From Sulfurospirillum sp. SCADC (GTDB lineage: Bacteria > Campylobacterota > Campylobacteria > Campylobacterales > Sulfurospirillaceae): a stretch of DNA of 64,000 nucleotides. Position 1 is the first letter of the stretch. Every line of letters starts with the position of its first letter. Where the stretch lies: the NCBI RefSeq assembly GCF_000743525.1, contig NZ_JQGK01000016.1, positions 1 through 64,000 on the forward strand. Direction: 5' to 3'. A program made the translations under genes and the position numbers. The notes under the pieces are model-generated. The model was not told the origin of the DNA and did not search any database. It saw nothing but the letters and a program-made list of their open reading frames with translations. Shown here piece after piece: positions 8,193 through 16,564 of the stretch.

Positions 8193-9104
8193 ATGAGTAT
8201 GCAACGAAATTTCGAGGATGTGAGCGATACGGTTTTACTTGAAGAGGTCAAGCGACGATTCGATCAAAAAAACAGTACGCTCGAAGAGATGGAATTTTTA
8301 ACGAAAAAGCTTTACGTGCTCAATGAAAAACTCAAAGAGCATGACTCCATCAAAGGGGAGTTTCTCTCTCTAATCAAAAATGTCTTCAATAATCCTTTAA
8401 GCTCACTGCTCAATCTCTCTTCGATGATGCGCAAAAATGAGGATTCGCCTAAGACACAGACGATGAAACTGCTTTTGGATATGGAGCTTCGTAAGCTTGA
8501 TTTTCAGCTCAACAACATTTTCACTGCCGCGGAGATTGAAGCAGGAGAGATCGCCAATTATTGGAGTGAAATCGATTTGCGTTTGATTATCGAAGAGGTC
8601 AAAGAGTCGTTTGCGTATTTGATTGAAGAGAAAGAGCTTCACTTTAGCTCAGACATTGAGCTGGATCGTTTGATCGTCAGCGATGCCAAAAAGCTGCACA
8701 CCATTTTTGCCAACCTCATTTCCAATGCGTGCGAATACTCGTTTGCGACACACAATGTCAGGATAAGTGCGCGGATAGAAGAGGATCAACTGCTGATCAG
8801 CATCGCCAATACGGGAGATGTTATTATCAAAGATCCTAATAAAGAGCTCTTTAGTCGGTTTAAAAAAGTAGGTGTGCATGAGAACAAAGCTAGGACATCG
8901 ATCGATGGGCTGGGTCTGGGGCTTAGCATCGTCAATGCACTGGTGGAATCTTTGGATGGAGAGATCACGTACAGCTCAAATGAGAATTTAACCCAGTTTA
9001 ATCTTCGCCTTAAACTTCAAGACACCTCCAAGGCTGAGGCGCTGATGAGTGAGAGTGCGAATGAATTTATGTTTGACGATACGCAAGAGATGAAAGAGTT
9101 TTGA
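8193..9104 (+). CDS. Degenerate histidine kinase (phospho-acceptor His replaced by Asn), 303 aa
   Basis: A helical N-terminal part leads into a HisKA-like segment FLSLIKNVFNNPLSSLL, where the family reads FLxxxSHELRTPLxxIL. The acceptor position is therefore Asn63 from the chosen start. The ATPase domain looks intact, with the N box HTIFANLISNACEYS and the G2 box GLGLGLSIVNAL. The protein may bind ATP yet cannot autophosphorylate at the usual site, so it may act as a scaffold or allosteric partner of CheA. The tail ends TQEMKEF, like the receptor of this operon. An earlier ATG at 8166 lies inside cheR; 8193 follows the cheR stop and is preferred. It is placed between cheR and cheD. Confidence 0.78.
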   Translation: MSMQRNFEDVSDTVLLEEVKRRFDQKNSTLEEMEFLTKKLYVLNEKLKEHDSIKGEFLSLIKNVFNNPLSSLLNLSSMMRKNEDSPKTQTMKLLLDMELRKLDFQLNNIFTAAEIEAGEIANYWSEIDLRLIIEEVKESFAYLIEEKELHFSSDIELDRLIVSDAKKLHTIFANLISNACEYSFATHNVRISARIEEDQLLISIANTGDVIIKDPNKELFSRFKKVGVHENKARTSIDGLGLGLSIVNALVESLDGEITYSSNENLTQFNLRLKLQDTSKAEALMSESANEFMFDDTQEMKEF

Positions 9105-9571
9105 TGTTACCGCGTAAATTTATCCATGTTGGAGAAATTTTTGTGGGCATCAAACCTACCGAGATTGTCACCGTGCTGGGCTCTTGTGTGAGTGTCTGCG
9201 TGTACGATAAGGTCGAGCTCATTGGTGGGATGAATCACTACTTGTTACCACTGTGGAATGGCAATGGGCTAGAGAGCCCCAAATACGGTAATGTCGCGAT
9301 TCCAAAATTGATTGAAAATATGGAAAATATAGGTTGTCTACGGCGCAACATGGAGGCAAAGATCTTTGGAGGAGCGAATATTCACCGTGCTAATTCAGAA
9401 GGACAACTCATCGGACAGAAGAATGTTCTGATTGCCAAAGAGATCTTAAGGCAATGCAGCATTCCCCTAAGAGCCGAAGATACGGGTGGCAATAATGGCA
9501 GACGCATTATGATGATCAGCGATGCGAACCGCATTATCTTAAAATACGTGCAAAACGAGATCATGGAATGA
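9104..9571 (+). CDS. cheD: CheD receptor glutamine deamidase, 155 aa
   Basis: It matches CheD throughout: FIHVGEIFVG at the start, catalytic Cys28 in LGSCVSVCVYD and His45 in GMNHYLLP. Family members deamidate receptor Gln to Glu and bind CheC-type phosphatases; a CheC/CheX-like gene lies at 14539-15138. ATG 9104 overlaps the TGA of the preceding gene (ATGA), and the 3' end overlaps the cheB ATG by 4 bases. CheD is not part of every chemosensory system in the phylum. Confidence 0.94.
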   Translation: MLPRKFIHVGEIFVGIKPTEIVTVLGSCVSVCVYDKVELIGGMNHYLLPLWNGNGLESPKYGNVAIPKLIENMENIGCLRRNMEAKIFGGANIHRANSEGQLIGQKNVLIAKEILRQCSIPLRAEDTGGNNGRRIMMISDANRIILKYVQNEIME

Positions 9572-10590
9572 TTCGTGTCTTAATTGTGGATGATAGCGCC
9601 ACAGCCCGCCACACTTTACGAGAGATCCTAGAGAGTGATGCTAGATTACAGGTGGTAGGATTGGCTGCGGATGCTTACATTGCGCGCGATATGATAGTGG
9701 AGTTCAAGCCTGACGTGATTTGTTTGGATGTAGAGATGCCACGCATGGATGGTGTGACGTTTTTGCAAAAGCTGATGTTGCACTATCCAACCCCTGTCGT
9801 CATGGTCTCTTCCCTGACGCGCAACAGTGCCAATACGACCTTGGATGCCCTTGAAGCGGGAGCGATCGATTATGTGACAAAACCCCATTCGCATATTTAC
9901 GATGGTAAAGAGGAAATTAAAGAGGAGTTGATTCAAAAAGTGGTCAATGCTTCGCATGCACGCGTGCAAAAGAAGATCCCCACGATGAAAACGAATCCTC
10001 ATCATGTGAGCTTGTCGGAGACCACACATAAGGTGATTGCCATCGGAGCCAGTACGGGTGGAACAGAGGCGCTTAAAGTCGTTCTTGGATCGCTTCCTTC
10101 TACTATGCCTGCGATTTTAGTGGTACAGCATATGCCGCAGAGCTTTTTGGAATCGTTTGCGATGCGGCTCAATCAACTCTGTGTCCTCGATGTAAAAATT
10201 GCCCGTCATGGGGAGTTTTTGCAAACCGGAACGGCATACATCGCCCAAGGTGGAAAACACATGGTACTCAGGCGCTCGGGAGCGAGTTATTTTATTGAAA
10301 TTGGACTAGGATCGAAGGTCAGTGGGCATTGCCCCAGTGTGGATGTGTTGTTTAACTCTGTTTCCAAGGTGGCAGGAAGTAACGCGATTGGCGTCATTTT
10401 GACGGGTATGGGAAGTGATGGTGCACGAGGGCTGTTGCACATGCACGAAGCAGGGGCTAAAACCATCGCGCAAGATGAAGAGAGCTGCGTGGTGTACGGG
10501 ATGCCCAAAGAGGCGGTTAAGTTTGGTGGTGTGGATGAGAGTTTGCCTCTTGATGAAATTGCACATGCGATGATTAAACTGTTGTCGTAA
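9568..10590 (+). CDS. cheB: CheB methylesterase with receiver domain, 340 aa
   Basis: The N-terminal receiver has the Asp-Asp pocket (VDDSATAR) and the phospho-Asp in CLDVEMPRMDG. The C-terminal methylesterase has the Ser of GASTGGTEAL, the His of VVQHMPQSF and the Asp region ILTGMGSDGARG, the Ser-His-Asp triad. It removes receptor methyl groups when phosphorylated by CheA. The receiver is notable because the core CheB of Campylobacter relatives lacks it. It overlaps cheD by 4 bases. Confidence 0.96.
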   Translation: MIRVLIVDDSATARHTLREILESDARLQVVGLAADAYIARDMIVEFKPDVICLDVEMPRMDGVTFLQKLMLHYPTPVVMVSSLTRNSANTTLDALEAGAIDYVTKPHSHIYDGKEEIKEELIQKVVNASHARVQKKIPTMKTNPHHVSLSETTHKVIAIGASTGGTEALKVVLGSLPSTMPAILVVQHMPQSFLESFAMRLNQLCVLDVKIARHGEFLQTGTAYIAQGGKHMVLRRSGASYFIEIGLGSKVSGHCPSVDVLFNSVSKVAGSNAIGVILTGMGSDGARGLLHMHEAGAKTIAQDEESCVVYGMPKEAVKFGGVDESLPLDEIAHAMIKLLS

Positions 10591-10599
10591 GGAGAAAAA

Positions 10600-12123
10600 A
10601 TGGCTACGCATCCGTTGTATCAACCTCGTCTGATTTCAGCACTATTGATCGGAGAAATTGCATACGATGCAGTGTTTGTCAATGGCGCCAAGAAGCTGTG
10701 TGACTCTTTACATGTAAACATCTCTCCATGCGAAATTGACACGATGTTGGAAGAAAAAAAGATCGATCTGATCTTTGGATCACTCTCTTCGCGTAATGAA
10801 CATCTCTATCTTCCTGTCTTAAAACGTGTGAGAGAACGCAATAAGCGTGTGAAAATAATTCTTTTTTTACAAACCGATCAGCTAAGTAAGATGGATGAGA
10901 TTTTAGCGCTCCACTGTGAGCGGTATTTGAGTATGAAACATGAAAGTGAGGCGGTGATGGAGCATTTTAAAGAGTGTATTCAAACATTTTTAGATGACAG
11001 CTATCTTGCAGAGCGTCACTATTTTCAAACATTGATTGATTTTTCGATTGTTTCCCAAACCGATTTGGAGGGGAATATCACCTATATGAACGATAATTTT
11101 TTGAAAGTTACAGGGTATGAACGTGACGAGTTAATGGGGCAAAATCATCGCATCCTCAAACATCCGCAAACGGCACCTGAGGTCTTTAGCGATATGTGGA
11201 AAACGATCACCCAAGGCGAAGTCTGGCGTGGGCAACTCATCAATCGCAACAAAGATGGCAGTGACTTTTGGGCGGAAACGATTATTATTCCCTACAAAAA
11301 GCAGGCGAGTGGGAAAATTCTTCAGTATCTTGCCATTCGCCATGACATTACCAACTTCTTACAACAAGAACGTGTTGCCAATGAGATCAGTCGTAAGGTA
11401 CAAGAACAAGCACAGCTTGCCGAAGCCAAAGATGCTTTCTTGGTGCTCTTTACGCATGAGCTCAAAACACCACTCAATGCCATTTTGAACTTTTCACAAT
11501 ACCTCTATAAACACATGCCTCATATTGATGAGGTGCCCCAAGCCAAGCGTGTTTACCTTTTGGAGCAGATTTATAAAAGTGCCTCTTCGATGCTGGAAAA
11601 TGTCACCAATATCTTAGATCTTGGAAAACTGCGCCATCAGAAATTGCACTACAATTTGACGCTTTTTAACGTCAAAGAGGCTATTTTAGATGTGCTTGAA
11701 AAGCATGCTGCTTTGGCGATTGAGCATAAACGCATGCTCTTTTTTCAAAGTGATGAAAGCGGTCCTTTTATCACAAGCGATGAGTACCGATTTAAGCAAA
11801 TTCTCTCAAACATTCTCTCCAATGCGATCAAATATGGCAATTCGATTGTTGAAGTTTTTTTGTCATCCGATAGTGAACGCATCGAGATTGTGGTACAAGA
11901 CGATGGCAAAGGGATTAAAGATAAAGAAGAGGTGTTTGAACTCTACACCCAAAGTGCGTCAGGAACGGGGAGTATCGAGAAAAAAGGGACGGGCATTGGG
12001 CTTCATTTTGTGAAGCTTTTATGCGAAGGGCTGAAGTTGGAGTATAAAATCGAAGATTCTCCACTGTTGGGGGGCGCAAAATTTAGTTTAACCAAGCGAT
12101 TAAAGGAGCAAAAAAATGTATAA
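10600..12123 (+). CDS. PAS-domain sensor histidine kinase with receiver-like N-terminus, 507 aa
   Basis: It is soluble, with no membrane helices. Residues 1-140 resemble a receiver fold without a clear acidic pocket. A PAS domain of the Aer type follows (about 147-255, ITYMNDNFLKVTGYERDEL, then GEVWRGQLINRNKDG), which often holds FAD or senses redox state. The HisKA has an intact His in FTHELKTPLNAIL, and the ATPase domain has ILSNILSNAIKYG and GTGIGLHFVKLL. The following response regulator overlaps its end by 8 bases and is the likely partner. An exact palindrome copy (10707-10718) reads SLHVN. Confidence 0.87.
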   Translation: MATHPLYQPRLISALLIGEIAYDAVFVNGAKKLCDSLHVNISPCEIDTMLEEKKIDLIFGSLSSRNEHLYLPVLKRVRERNKRVKIILFLQTDQLSKMDEILALHCERYLSMKHESEAVMEHFKECIQTFLDDSYLAERHYFQTLIDFSIVSQTDLEGNITYMNDNFLKVTGYERDELMGQNHRILKHPQTAPEVFSDMWKTITQGEVWRGQLINRNKDGSDFWAETIIIPYKKQASGKILQYLAIRHDITNFLQQERVANEISRKVQEQAQLAEAKDAFLVLFTHELKTPLNAILNFSQYLYKHMPHIDEVPQAKRVYLLEQIYKSASSMLENVTNILDLGKLRHQKLHYNLTLFNVKEAILDVLEKHAALAIEHKRMLFFQSDESGPFITSDEYRFKQILSNILSNAIKYGNSIVEVFLSSDSERIEIVVQDDGKGIKDKEEVFELYTQSASGTGSIEKKGTGIGLHFVKLLCEGLKLEYKIEDSPLLGGAKFSLTKRLKEQKNV

Positions 12124-13408
12124 CGTATTGATTGTTGACGATAATGATAACAACAGGCTCACACTCAATCTTTTGCTTGAAGAGGTAGATGGCATCGAAA
12201 TCTTTGAGGCAGAAGATGGGCAGGTTGCCGTCGAAATGTGTGTTAAAAACCATTTTGACCTAATTTTTATGGACATTATGATGCCCAATCTGGATGGTTT
12301 TGAGGCGACACAATTCATTAAACAAGTCAATAAAAAAAGTATGATCATCGCCCTTAGTGCCCTCGATGATGATACCTCCAAAAACAGAATGCTCTCTTTG
12401 GGAGCGGAGGATTACCTCACCAAACCGCTGAATGCGGAGCATTTTTTACAACGAATCAGACAGTATTTACGCATTATTGCCCTGCGCAATAAACAGATTC
12501 ATAAATTCTCAAGTGCGCTGAATCCTTTTAATGCGCATGTTTTTCACCGAAACATTACTTTTCGCATTGATGACGAAGAGGCATTGGCGCAGTTTTGGGA
12601 CTATTGGCTCAATGGTGAGAAAAGTATCATCAACCTGAGTGACTGTGTCCGCCTTATTTACGGCTTTGGTTTATGGCTGTTAAAACATGAATATGCGTGC
12701 AGTATTGTCGTGGAAGAGAGCGAAGAAAAACTCTACATGATGCTTTTACATGTAAAGCCACTGAGTGGCAATATCATCAAAAATATTTTGCTCAAACATT
12801 TTGCCAATGCCAAGTATATTCTCTCCAATGACATGCTCACGTTTCAGCTGGATAAAGAGATCACGCGTGAAAGTTCTGCTGGTAGTGTCGCGATGAGTGA
12901 TGAGACCAAGAAAATCCTCTCCAAAACGCACGATAACGTGCAGAGTGCAGTGGATTATATTAACGCTACGGCGATCTCCTTCCTTTCCAAAATTGATGGC
13001 TTAGAGATCATTAATGACGATACGGACAAAGCCATTTTGGCATTTGAAAAAGAGCCCAATAAGCGCAATTTATCGGTTATTTATGAGAATTTCCAAGAGT
13101 ATGCCGATATTTTAGCGGAATTGATGGAGTTTGAACACTTAGGTTTTGCGGTGCGAACATTGATTGATTTTCTAGGAACGCTTACCGAAGAGCAATTTGA
13201 TACCGACAAATCCAAACGTCTTTCAGCGATGCTGCTCAATCTTCTGCATGACCTTGCTTCGTGGAGAGAAAATGTGTTTATCACCCAAGTGGCACGCGAT
13301 ATTCACTATCTTGATTCATCCCTTTTAAGTTCGTGTATTCAAATCGAAGCTATCTTTGATGAGAAGAGCCTCGACCCGAGTCATGATGATGATATAGAGT
13401 TCTTTTGA
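12116..13408 (+). CDS. Response regulator with unknown two-part C-terminus, 430 aa
   Basis: The N-terminal receiver (about 1-120) has VDDNDNN, phospho-Asp in IFMDIMMPNLDG and Lys in LTKPL. The remaining 300 residues match no output domain I know. A middle alpha/beta region (about 140-245) is followed by a helical region (about 275-410) that could be a four-helix Hpt-like bundle, though I see no HxxKG motif. The last residues are acidic and end DDDIEFF, similar to the tails of the operon's receptor and degenerate kinase. Last gene of the operon, ending at the 13479 terminator. An exact palindrome copy at 12745 reads LLHVK. Confidence 0.75.
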   Translation: MYNVLIVDDNDNNRLTLNLLLEEVDGIEIFEAEDGQVAVEMCVKNHFDLIFMDIMMPNLDGFEATQFIKQVNKKSMIIALSALDDDTSKNRMLSLGAEDYLTKPLNAEHFLQRIRQYLRIIALRNKQIHKFSSALNPFNAHVFHRNITFRIDDEEALAQFWDYWLNGEKSIINLSDCVRLIYGFGLWLLKHEYACSIVVEESEEKLYMMLLHVKPLSGNIIKNILLKHFANAKYILSNDMLTFQLDKEITRESSAGSVAMSDETKKILSKTHDNVQSAVDYINATAISFLSKIDGLEIINDDTDKAILAFEKEPNKRNLSVIYENFQEYADILAELMEFEHLGFAVRTLIDFLGTLTEEQFDTDKSKRLSAMLLNLLHDLASWRENVFITQVARDIHYLDSSLLSSCIQIEAIFDEKSLDPSHDDDIEFF

Positions 13409-13478
13409 TGTTAACATTGGGTTTTCCTCGGTGGAAAGTCCGCGCACCCTTAGTGCTTTGAGCGTTTGTAAAATCAGG

Positions 13479-13513
13479 TTTGTTTATGCCCCAAAGTACA
13501 GGGCATAAACAAA
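13479..13513. terminator. Bidirectional terminator hairpin
   Basis: A perfect 13-bp stem (TTTGTTTATGCCC at 13479-13491 with its complement at 13501-13513) closes a 9-nt loop. It lies between the ends of two convergent operons, the chemosensory genes on plus and the diguanylate cyclase on minus. Confidence 0.85.
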
Positions 13514-13516
13514 GTC

Positions 13517-14536
13517 TCATTTATTTGATTGGTGATGGATTTTGTAGGTATTTCGACCTTCTGCTTTGGCAACATAAAGGGCAAGGTCGGCATTTTTGAT
13601 GAGCTGATTAAAATCAACACCATGATTGGGGAAGAGGCTAATACCAATACTGGTCGTTACATGTAAATCAAAGTTTCGAATGCGAATGGGTTGTGTGATG
13701 GCTTGAATCAGCTTGGTGGCAATGTGATTGAGATTTTTTTCTTCTTCAATATCATCGACTAAAATAATAAACTCATCCCCTCCAAAACGTGCAACGGTAT
13801 CGCTTTTCCTTGTTGCCAGCAGCAGTGATTTTGCCACATGAATCAAAATCATATCGCCCACATCGTGTCCAAGGGTGTCGTTAATCTCTTTGAAATTATC
13901 CAGATCTAAAAAGAGCACACCAAATTTCTTACCGCTGCTTTGATTGTTTTCGATCAAAAGTTGCATGCGTTGTGTGAGCAGTGTTCGGTTGGCTAAGGAG
14001 GTGAGATGATCATAATGTGCTTGTTTGTAGATGATCTCTTTTTGTTTCATCAGTTTGTTTTTAGCCGTTTCGAGTTTTCGAATCGTCGCATTCGCAATCC
14101 TGTTTGCGTTGGCAAGCTCTTCGCTCTCTTTATTGCATTTGGCTTTCTCTTCCATCAAACTGGTTTGATCGTAAATAAGCACGGTCACCTGTTTTTCCTC
14201 AACGCAGTAAGGAATAATCGTAATGTCTTGCTGCATAAACTCAAAAATGGACTTGGTTGTGGTCGAATTTTTCATCGGAAAAAGGTAGTGATTTGCATCT
14301 GCCGTAAAAAAAGAGGGGCCTTTGAGCGTGAGTGCTGCTTTGATGTGGCGCTTCAAAGATTTGAGGCGTTCAGGGGAGAACTCAAACAGATCCAGAATAT
14401 TTTTTCCGATGACCTGTTCCGCATCGATGTCGTTGTGCACGGTAAACCATTTGTTGGCGTAGTAGATCTTAAGATCAGCATCCATTGTTACGATGCCCAC
14501 ATTGATAGAATCAATAATTTTTTCGCAGTTGATCAT
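13517..14536 (-). CDS. PAS-GGDEF diguanylate cyclase, 339 aa
   Basis: An N-terminal PAS domain (about 1-120) is joined by a coiled coil (about 130-170) to a GGDEF domain (about 175-335). The active motif ARFGGDEFIIL is intact, and the inhibitory I-site RKSD sits five residues before GGDEF, so product inhibition is likely. It makes c-di-GMP from GTP. No membrane helices. It is last of three minus-strand genes, after a receiver and a CheC/CheX-like protein, so the cluster probably links chemosensory phosphorylation to c-di-GMP. The stop abuts the shared terminator. Confidence 0.93.
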   Translation of the reverse strand: MINCEKIIDSINVGIVTMDADLKIYYANKWFTVHNDIDAEQVIGKNILDLFEFSPERLKSLKRHIKAALTLKGPSFFTADANHYLFPMKNSTTTKSIFEFMQQDITIIPYCVEEKQVTVLIYDQTSLMEEKAKCNKESEELANANRIANATIRKLETAKNKLMKQKEIIYKQAHYDHLTSLANRTLLTQRMQLLIENNQSSGKKFGVLFLDLDNFKEINDTLGHDVGDMILIHVAKSLLLATRKSDTVARFGGDEFIILVDDIEEEKNLNHIATKLIQAITQPIRIRNFDLHVTTSIGISLFPNHGVDFNQLIKNADLALYVAKAEGRNTYKIHHQSNK

Positions 14537-14538
14537 GG

Positions 14539-15138
14539 TTATATCTTATCAATGGTATGTTTGAGATGATCGAGCATTTCGTTGTTCAGAAGAATAAACA
14601 TATGCCCCAAGATATTCTCTTTTTCGATGTCAAGGGCGGTTTTGATGACAATGACATTGTCATAACCTTCGATTTTGTCGTATTTGTCCATCTCAGAAAT
14701 TTCGCGTTTTTCGATGGAAGGGACTTTAAAAATGGTCTCGCCATGAATAATTTCACAAAATTTTCCAATACACGCGGAAGTGATAATGTTGGTCAGTTCT
14801 AAAATAGACGATTTAATATCCCCTTCATCGCTCATCTCTTGTTTGAGCAAAAGGTCACAAAACGCACGAGCAGAGTAGCTATTAAAGACAAACAGGACTT
14901 CGCCGTTAAATGAGCCTAAAAAGCGTTGCTTTGTCAGGTAAAATTCGTATCCTTCTTCCAGAACTTCGATGATTTTATCGTCTAAATTATGGATGGCAAT
15001 GTTGGAAATATCAGGAATGTGTAGTTTGGCATGGTTGTCGAGCATATCGCCAATTAAAGAGGCGGAGAGTCCAAAAGAGACGTTAATCAACTCTTTTAAA
15101 ATATCTTCTTGTTGCGGGTTAAAATAGGGCGTTGTCAT
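14539..15138 (-). CDS. CheC/CheX-family phosphatase-like protein, 199 aa
   Basis: Two related halves carry the family's helix motifs: DILKELINVSFGLSASLIGD near the N-terminus and SILELTNIITSACIGKF in the middle. CheC proteins have Glu-x2-Asn in these helices to hydrolyse CheY-phosphate; here EL-IN and EL-TN match. The length fits CheC more than CheX. It lies directly after a receiver gene, with the stop TAA touching its ATG, and before the diguanylate cyclase. It is the likely signal terminator for a receiver of this locus and a possible partner of the CheD at 9104-9571. Confidence 0.8.
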   Translation of the reverse strand: MTTPYFNPQQEDILKELINVSFGLSASLIGDMLDNHAKLHIPDISNIAIHNLDDKIIEVLEEGYEFYLTKQRFLGSFNGEVLFVFNSYSARAFCDLLLKQEMSDEGDIKSSILELTNIITSACIGKFCEIIHGETIFKVPSIEKREISEMDKYDKIEGYDNVIVIKTALDIEKENILGHMFILLNNEMLDHLKHTIDKI

Positions 15139-15519
15139 TTAAAATACCAACTTTAAGAGGGTTGTACGAAATTCTTGTTCATCAACAGGTTTTGAGATCA
15201 GCGCCGAAGCACCAAGGCTTAAAACTTTTTCTTTCGTGCTTTTTTGACGATCCGCTGAGATCATCACCACCAGTGCATCTTTGTTGATGGCGCGGATAGC
15301 TTCCAGCGCTTCAAACCCATCGATAATAGGCATCGTAATATCTAAAAAAACAACATCAGGGCGGTGTTGGTCGTAAAGGACAATCGCCTCTTCGCCATTG
15401 CATCCTTCGATGATTTCCGCACTTTCAAGGATTTTTTTTGGAATCATTTCGATCAGCCATCGCCGTGATATTTTTGAATCATCCACGACTAAAAAAATCA
15501 TTTTATTTGATAAGCCCAT
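15139..15519 (-). CDS. CheY-like response regulator, 126 aa
   Basis: A single receiver: VVDDSKISR at the N-terminus, phospho-Asp in VFLDITMPIIDG, Ser in MISAD and Lys in ISKPV. The frame stays open upstream to 15648, but the start is placed at ATG 15519 because GAGGATTATGAG precedes it and homology begins there. First of a three-gene minus-strand unit with the CheC-like protein and the diguanylate cyclase. Its probable kinase is CheA or the PAS kinase of the facing operon. Confidence 0.9.
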   Translation of the reverse strand: MGLSNKMIFLVVDDSKISRRWLIEMIPKKILESAEIIEGCNGEEAIVLYDQHRPDVVFLDITMPIIDGFEALEAIRAINKDALVVMISADRQKSTKEKVLSLGASALISKPVDEQEFRTTLLKLVF

Positions 15520-15580
15520 CTCATAATCCTCATAGTGTAATTCTATAGCCCAATATGGTACAAAAAATATCTTTAAAAAA

Positions 15581-16564
15581 CTATATGAGATATTTTTTGC
15601 TCTCTTCTTTACTCGCATAAGGTGTCGCATGAAGAGTGCGTTCGCCAAGACTCAGTGCATAGGTTTGCTCTGGAATGGCTTTGGTAAAACTGAGCACCAT
15701 GCGGCACGCAAGCGCTTCATCCAAAGCCGAAGCATTTTTAGAAAGAAGCGAGCTTGGTGCACTCATCTCTTCGTTTACATGTAAAAGATTAAACTTGGGA
15801 TTGTGCAAAGAATCTATAAAATCGTTTTCGTGCTCATTGCGCCCAATGACCAGTTTTGCACCATCCGGAAGTCTAAAATGCCTTCCATTTTTGAGCACGT
15901 CAATGTCCTCTTTGACAAAGGTGTCGTGCGCGATGAAATCACGCATACGGGCACTAAATTGCACATCGGTCAGCAGACATCCGCCTGCAGGGGTGGGAAA
16001 ATCTTCCCAGCCGAGCTCTTTGGCAAGGGCAAGTTGTGCATGGCGCCCTCTGCCATTGAGTCCTAAAAGTCTGCTTCGATCAACCCAGCCTTCACGCTCA
16101 GGTTTGGTCTCTTCCATCACTTGTGCACACAGAGGGCGCAGGATGATGTCCTCATCGATGTCATTGGCGATCTTTTTGACAAGACGCAAGGCGTCTTTAT
16201 TTTGACTCATAGGACGTTGTCCGACCACTTCACCGGTTGCGATAAACGAAGCGCCATAGCGCGGAAGCAGGGATTTTGCGACCGTGAACATAAATCCATG
16301 ACAGTCGATGCACGGATTGAACTGTTTGCCATAGCCGTGTTTGGGGCTAAAGAGAATTTTTTGGATATATTGATCGCGAACATCGATCACTTCGAGGGTT
16401 GCGCCTGCAATCGTGGAGCGGCGTTTAAGCGTTTCATAATGGTCTTCTTTGATACCAAATCCAATGTTAATGTGCAGAGCAATGACCTCAATGCCCTGAT
16501 CACTTAAGAGTTTCATTGCGAGCATGCTATCCAGCCCACCACTATAGAGTACTAATGCTTTCAT
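15581..16564 (-). CDS. PP-loop ATPase, ThiI/MnmA-like tRNA-thiolation family, about 327 aa
   Basis: The N-terminus has the PP-loop YSGGLDSMLA, used to adenylate a substrate. CIDCHGFMF and GGCLLTDVQFSARM give conserved cysteines, as expected for sulfur-transfer enzymes acting on tRNA. The C-terminal 100 residues resemble the extra domain of ThiI-like proteins sometimes annotated as argininosuccinate-synthase-domain proteins. The exact substrate cannot be told. The first ATG (16579) lies 15 bases upstream; 16564 is chosen because MKALVLYSGG is the usual start and an AAGGTG lies at a usable distance. It overlaps the end of dnaG by about 23 bases. Confidence 0.7.
   Translation of the reverse strand: MKALVLYSGGLDSMLAMKLLSDQGIEVIALHINIGFGIKEDHYETLKRRSTIAGATLEVIDVRDQYIQKILFSPKHGYGKQFNPCIDCHGFMFTVAKSLLPRYGASFIATGEVVGQRPMSQNKDALRLVKKIANDIDEDIILRPLCAQVMEETKPEREGWVDRSRLLGLNGRGRHAQLALAKELGWEDFPTPAGGCLLTDVQFSARMRDFIAHDTFVKEDIDVLKNGRHFRLPDGAKLVIGRNEHENDFIDSLHNPKFNLLHVNEEMSAPSSLLSKNASALDEALACRMVLSFTKAIPEQTYALSLGERTLHATPYASKEESKKYLI

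Noticed and set aside
13424-13460. A stretch reading GTGGAAAGTCCGCGCACC resembles the conserved 5' part of RNase P RNA (GAGGAAAGTCCG).
   Set aside because: Only about 100 bases separate the two genes, far too short for rnpB, and the other conserved RNase P blocks are absent. A remnant or chance match cannot be told apart.
14006-14569. A 187-codon plus-strand frame opposite the diguanylate cyclase.
   Set aside because: Shadow of the GGDEF/PAS gene with Phe- and Cys-rich composition and no ribosome site.
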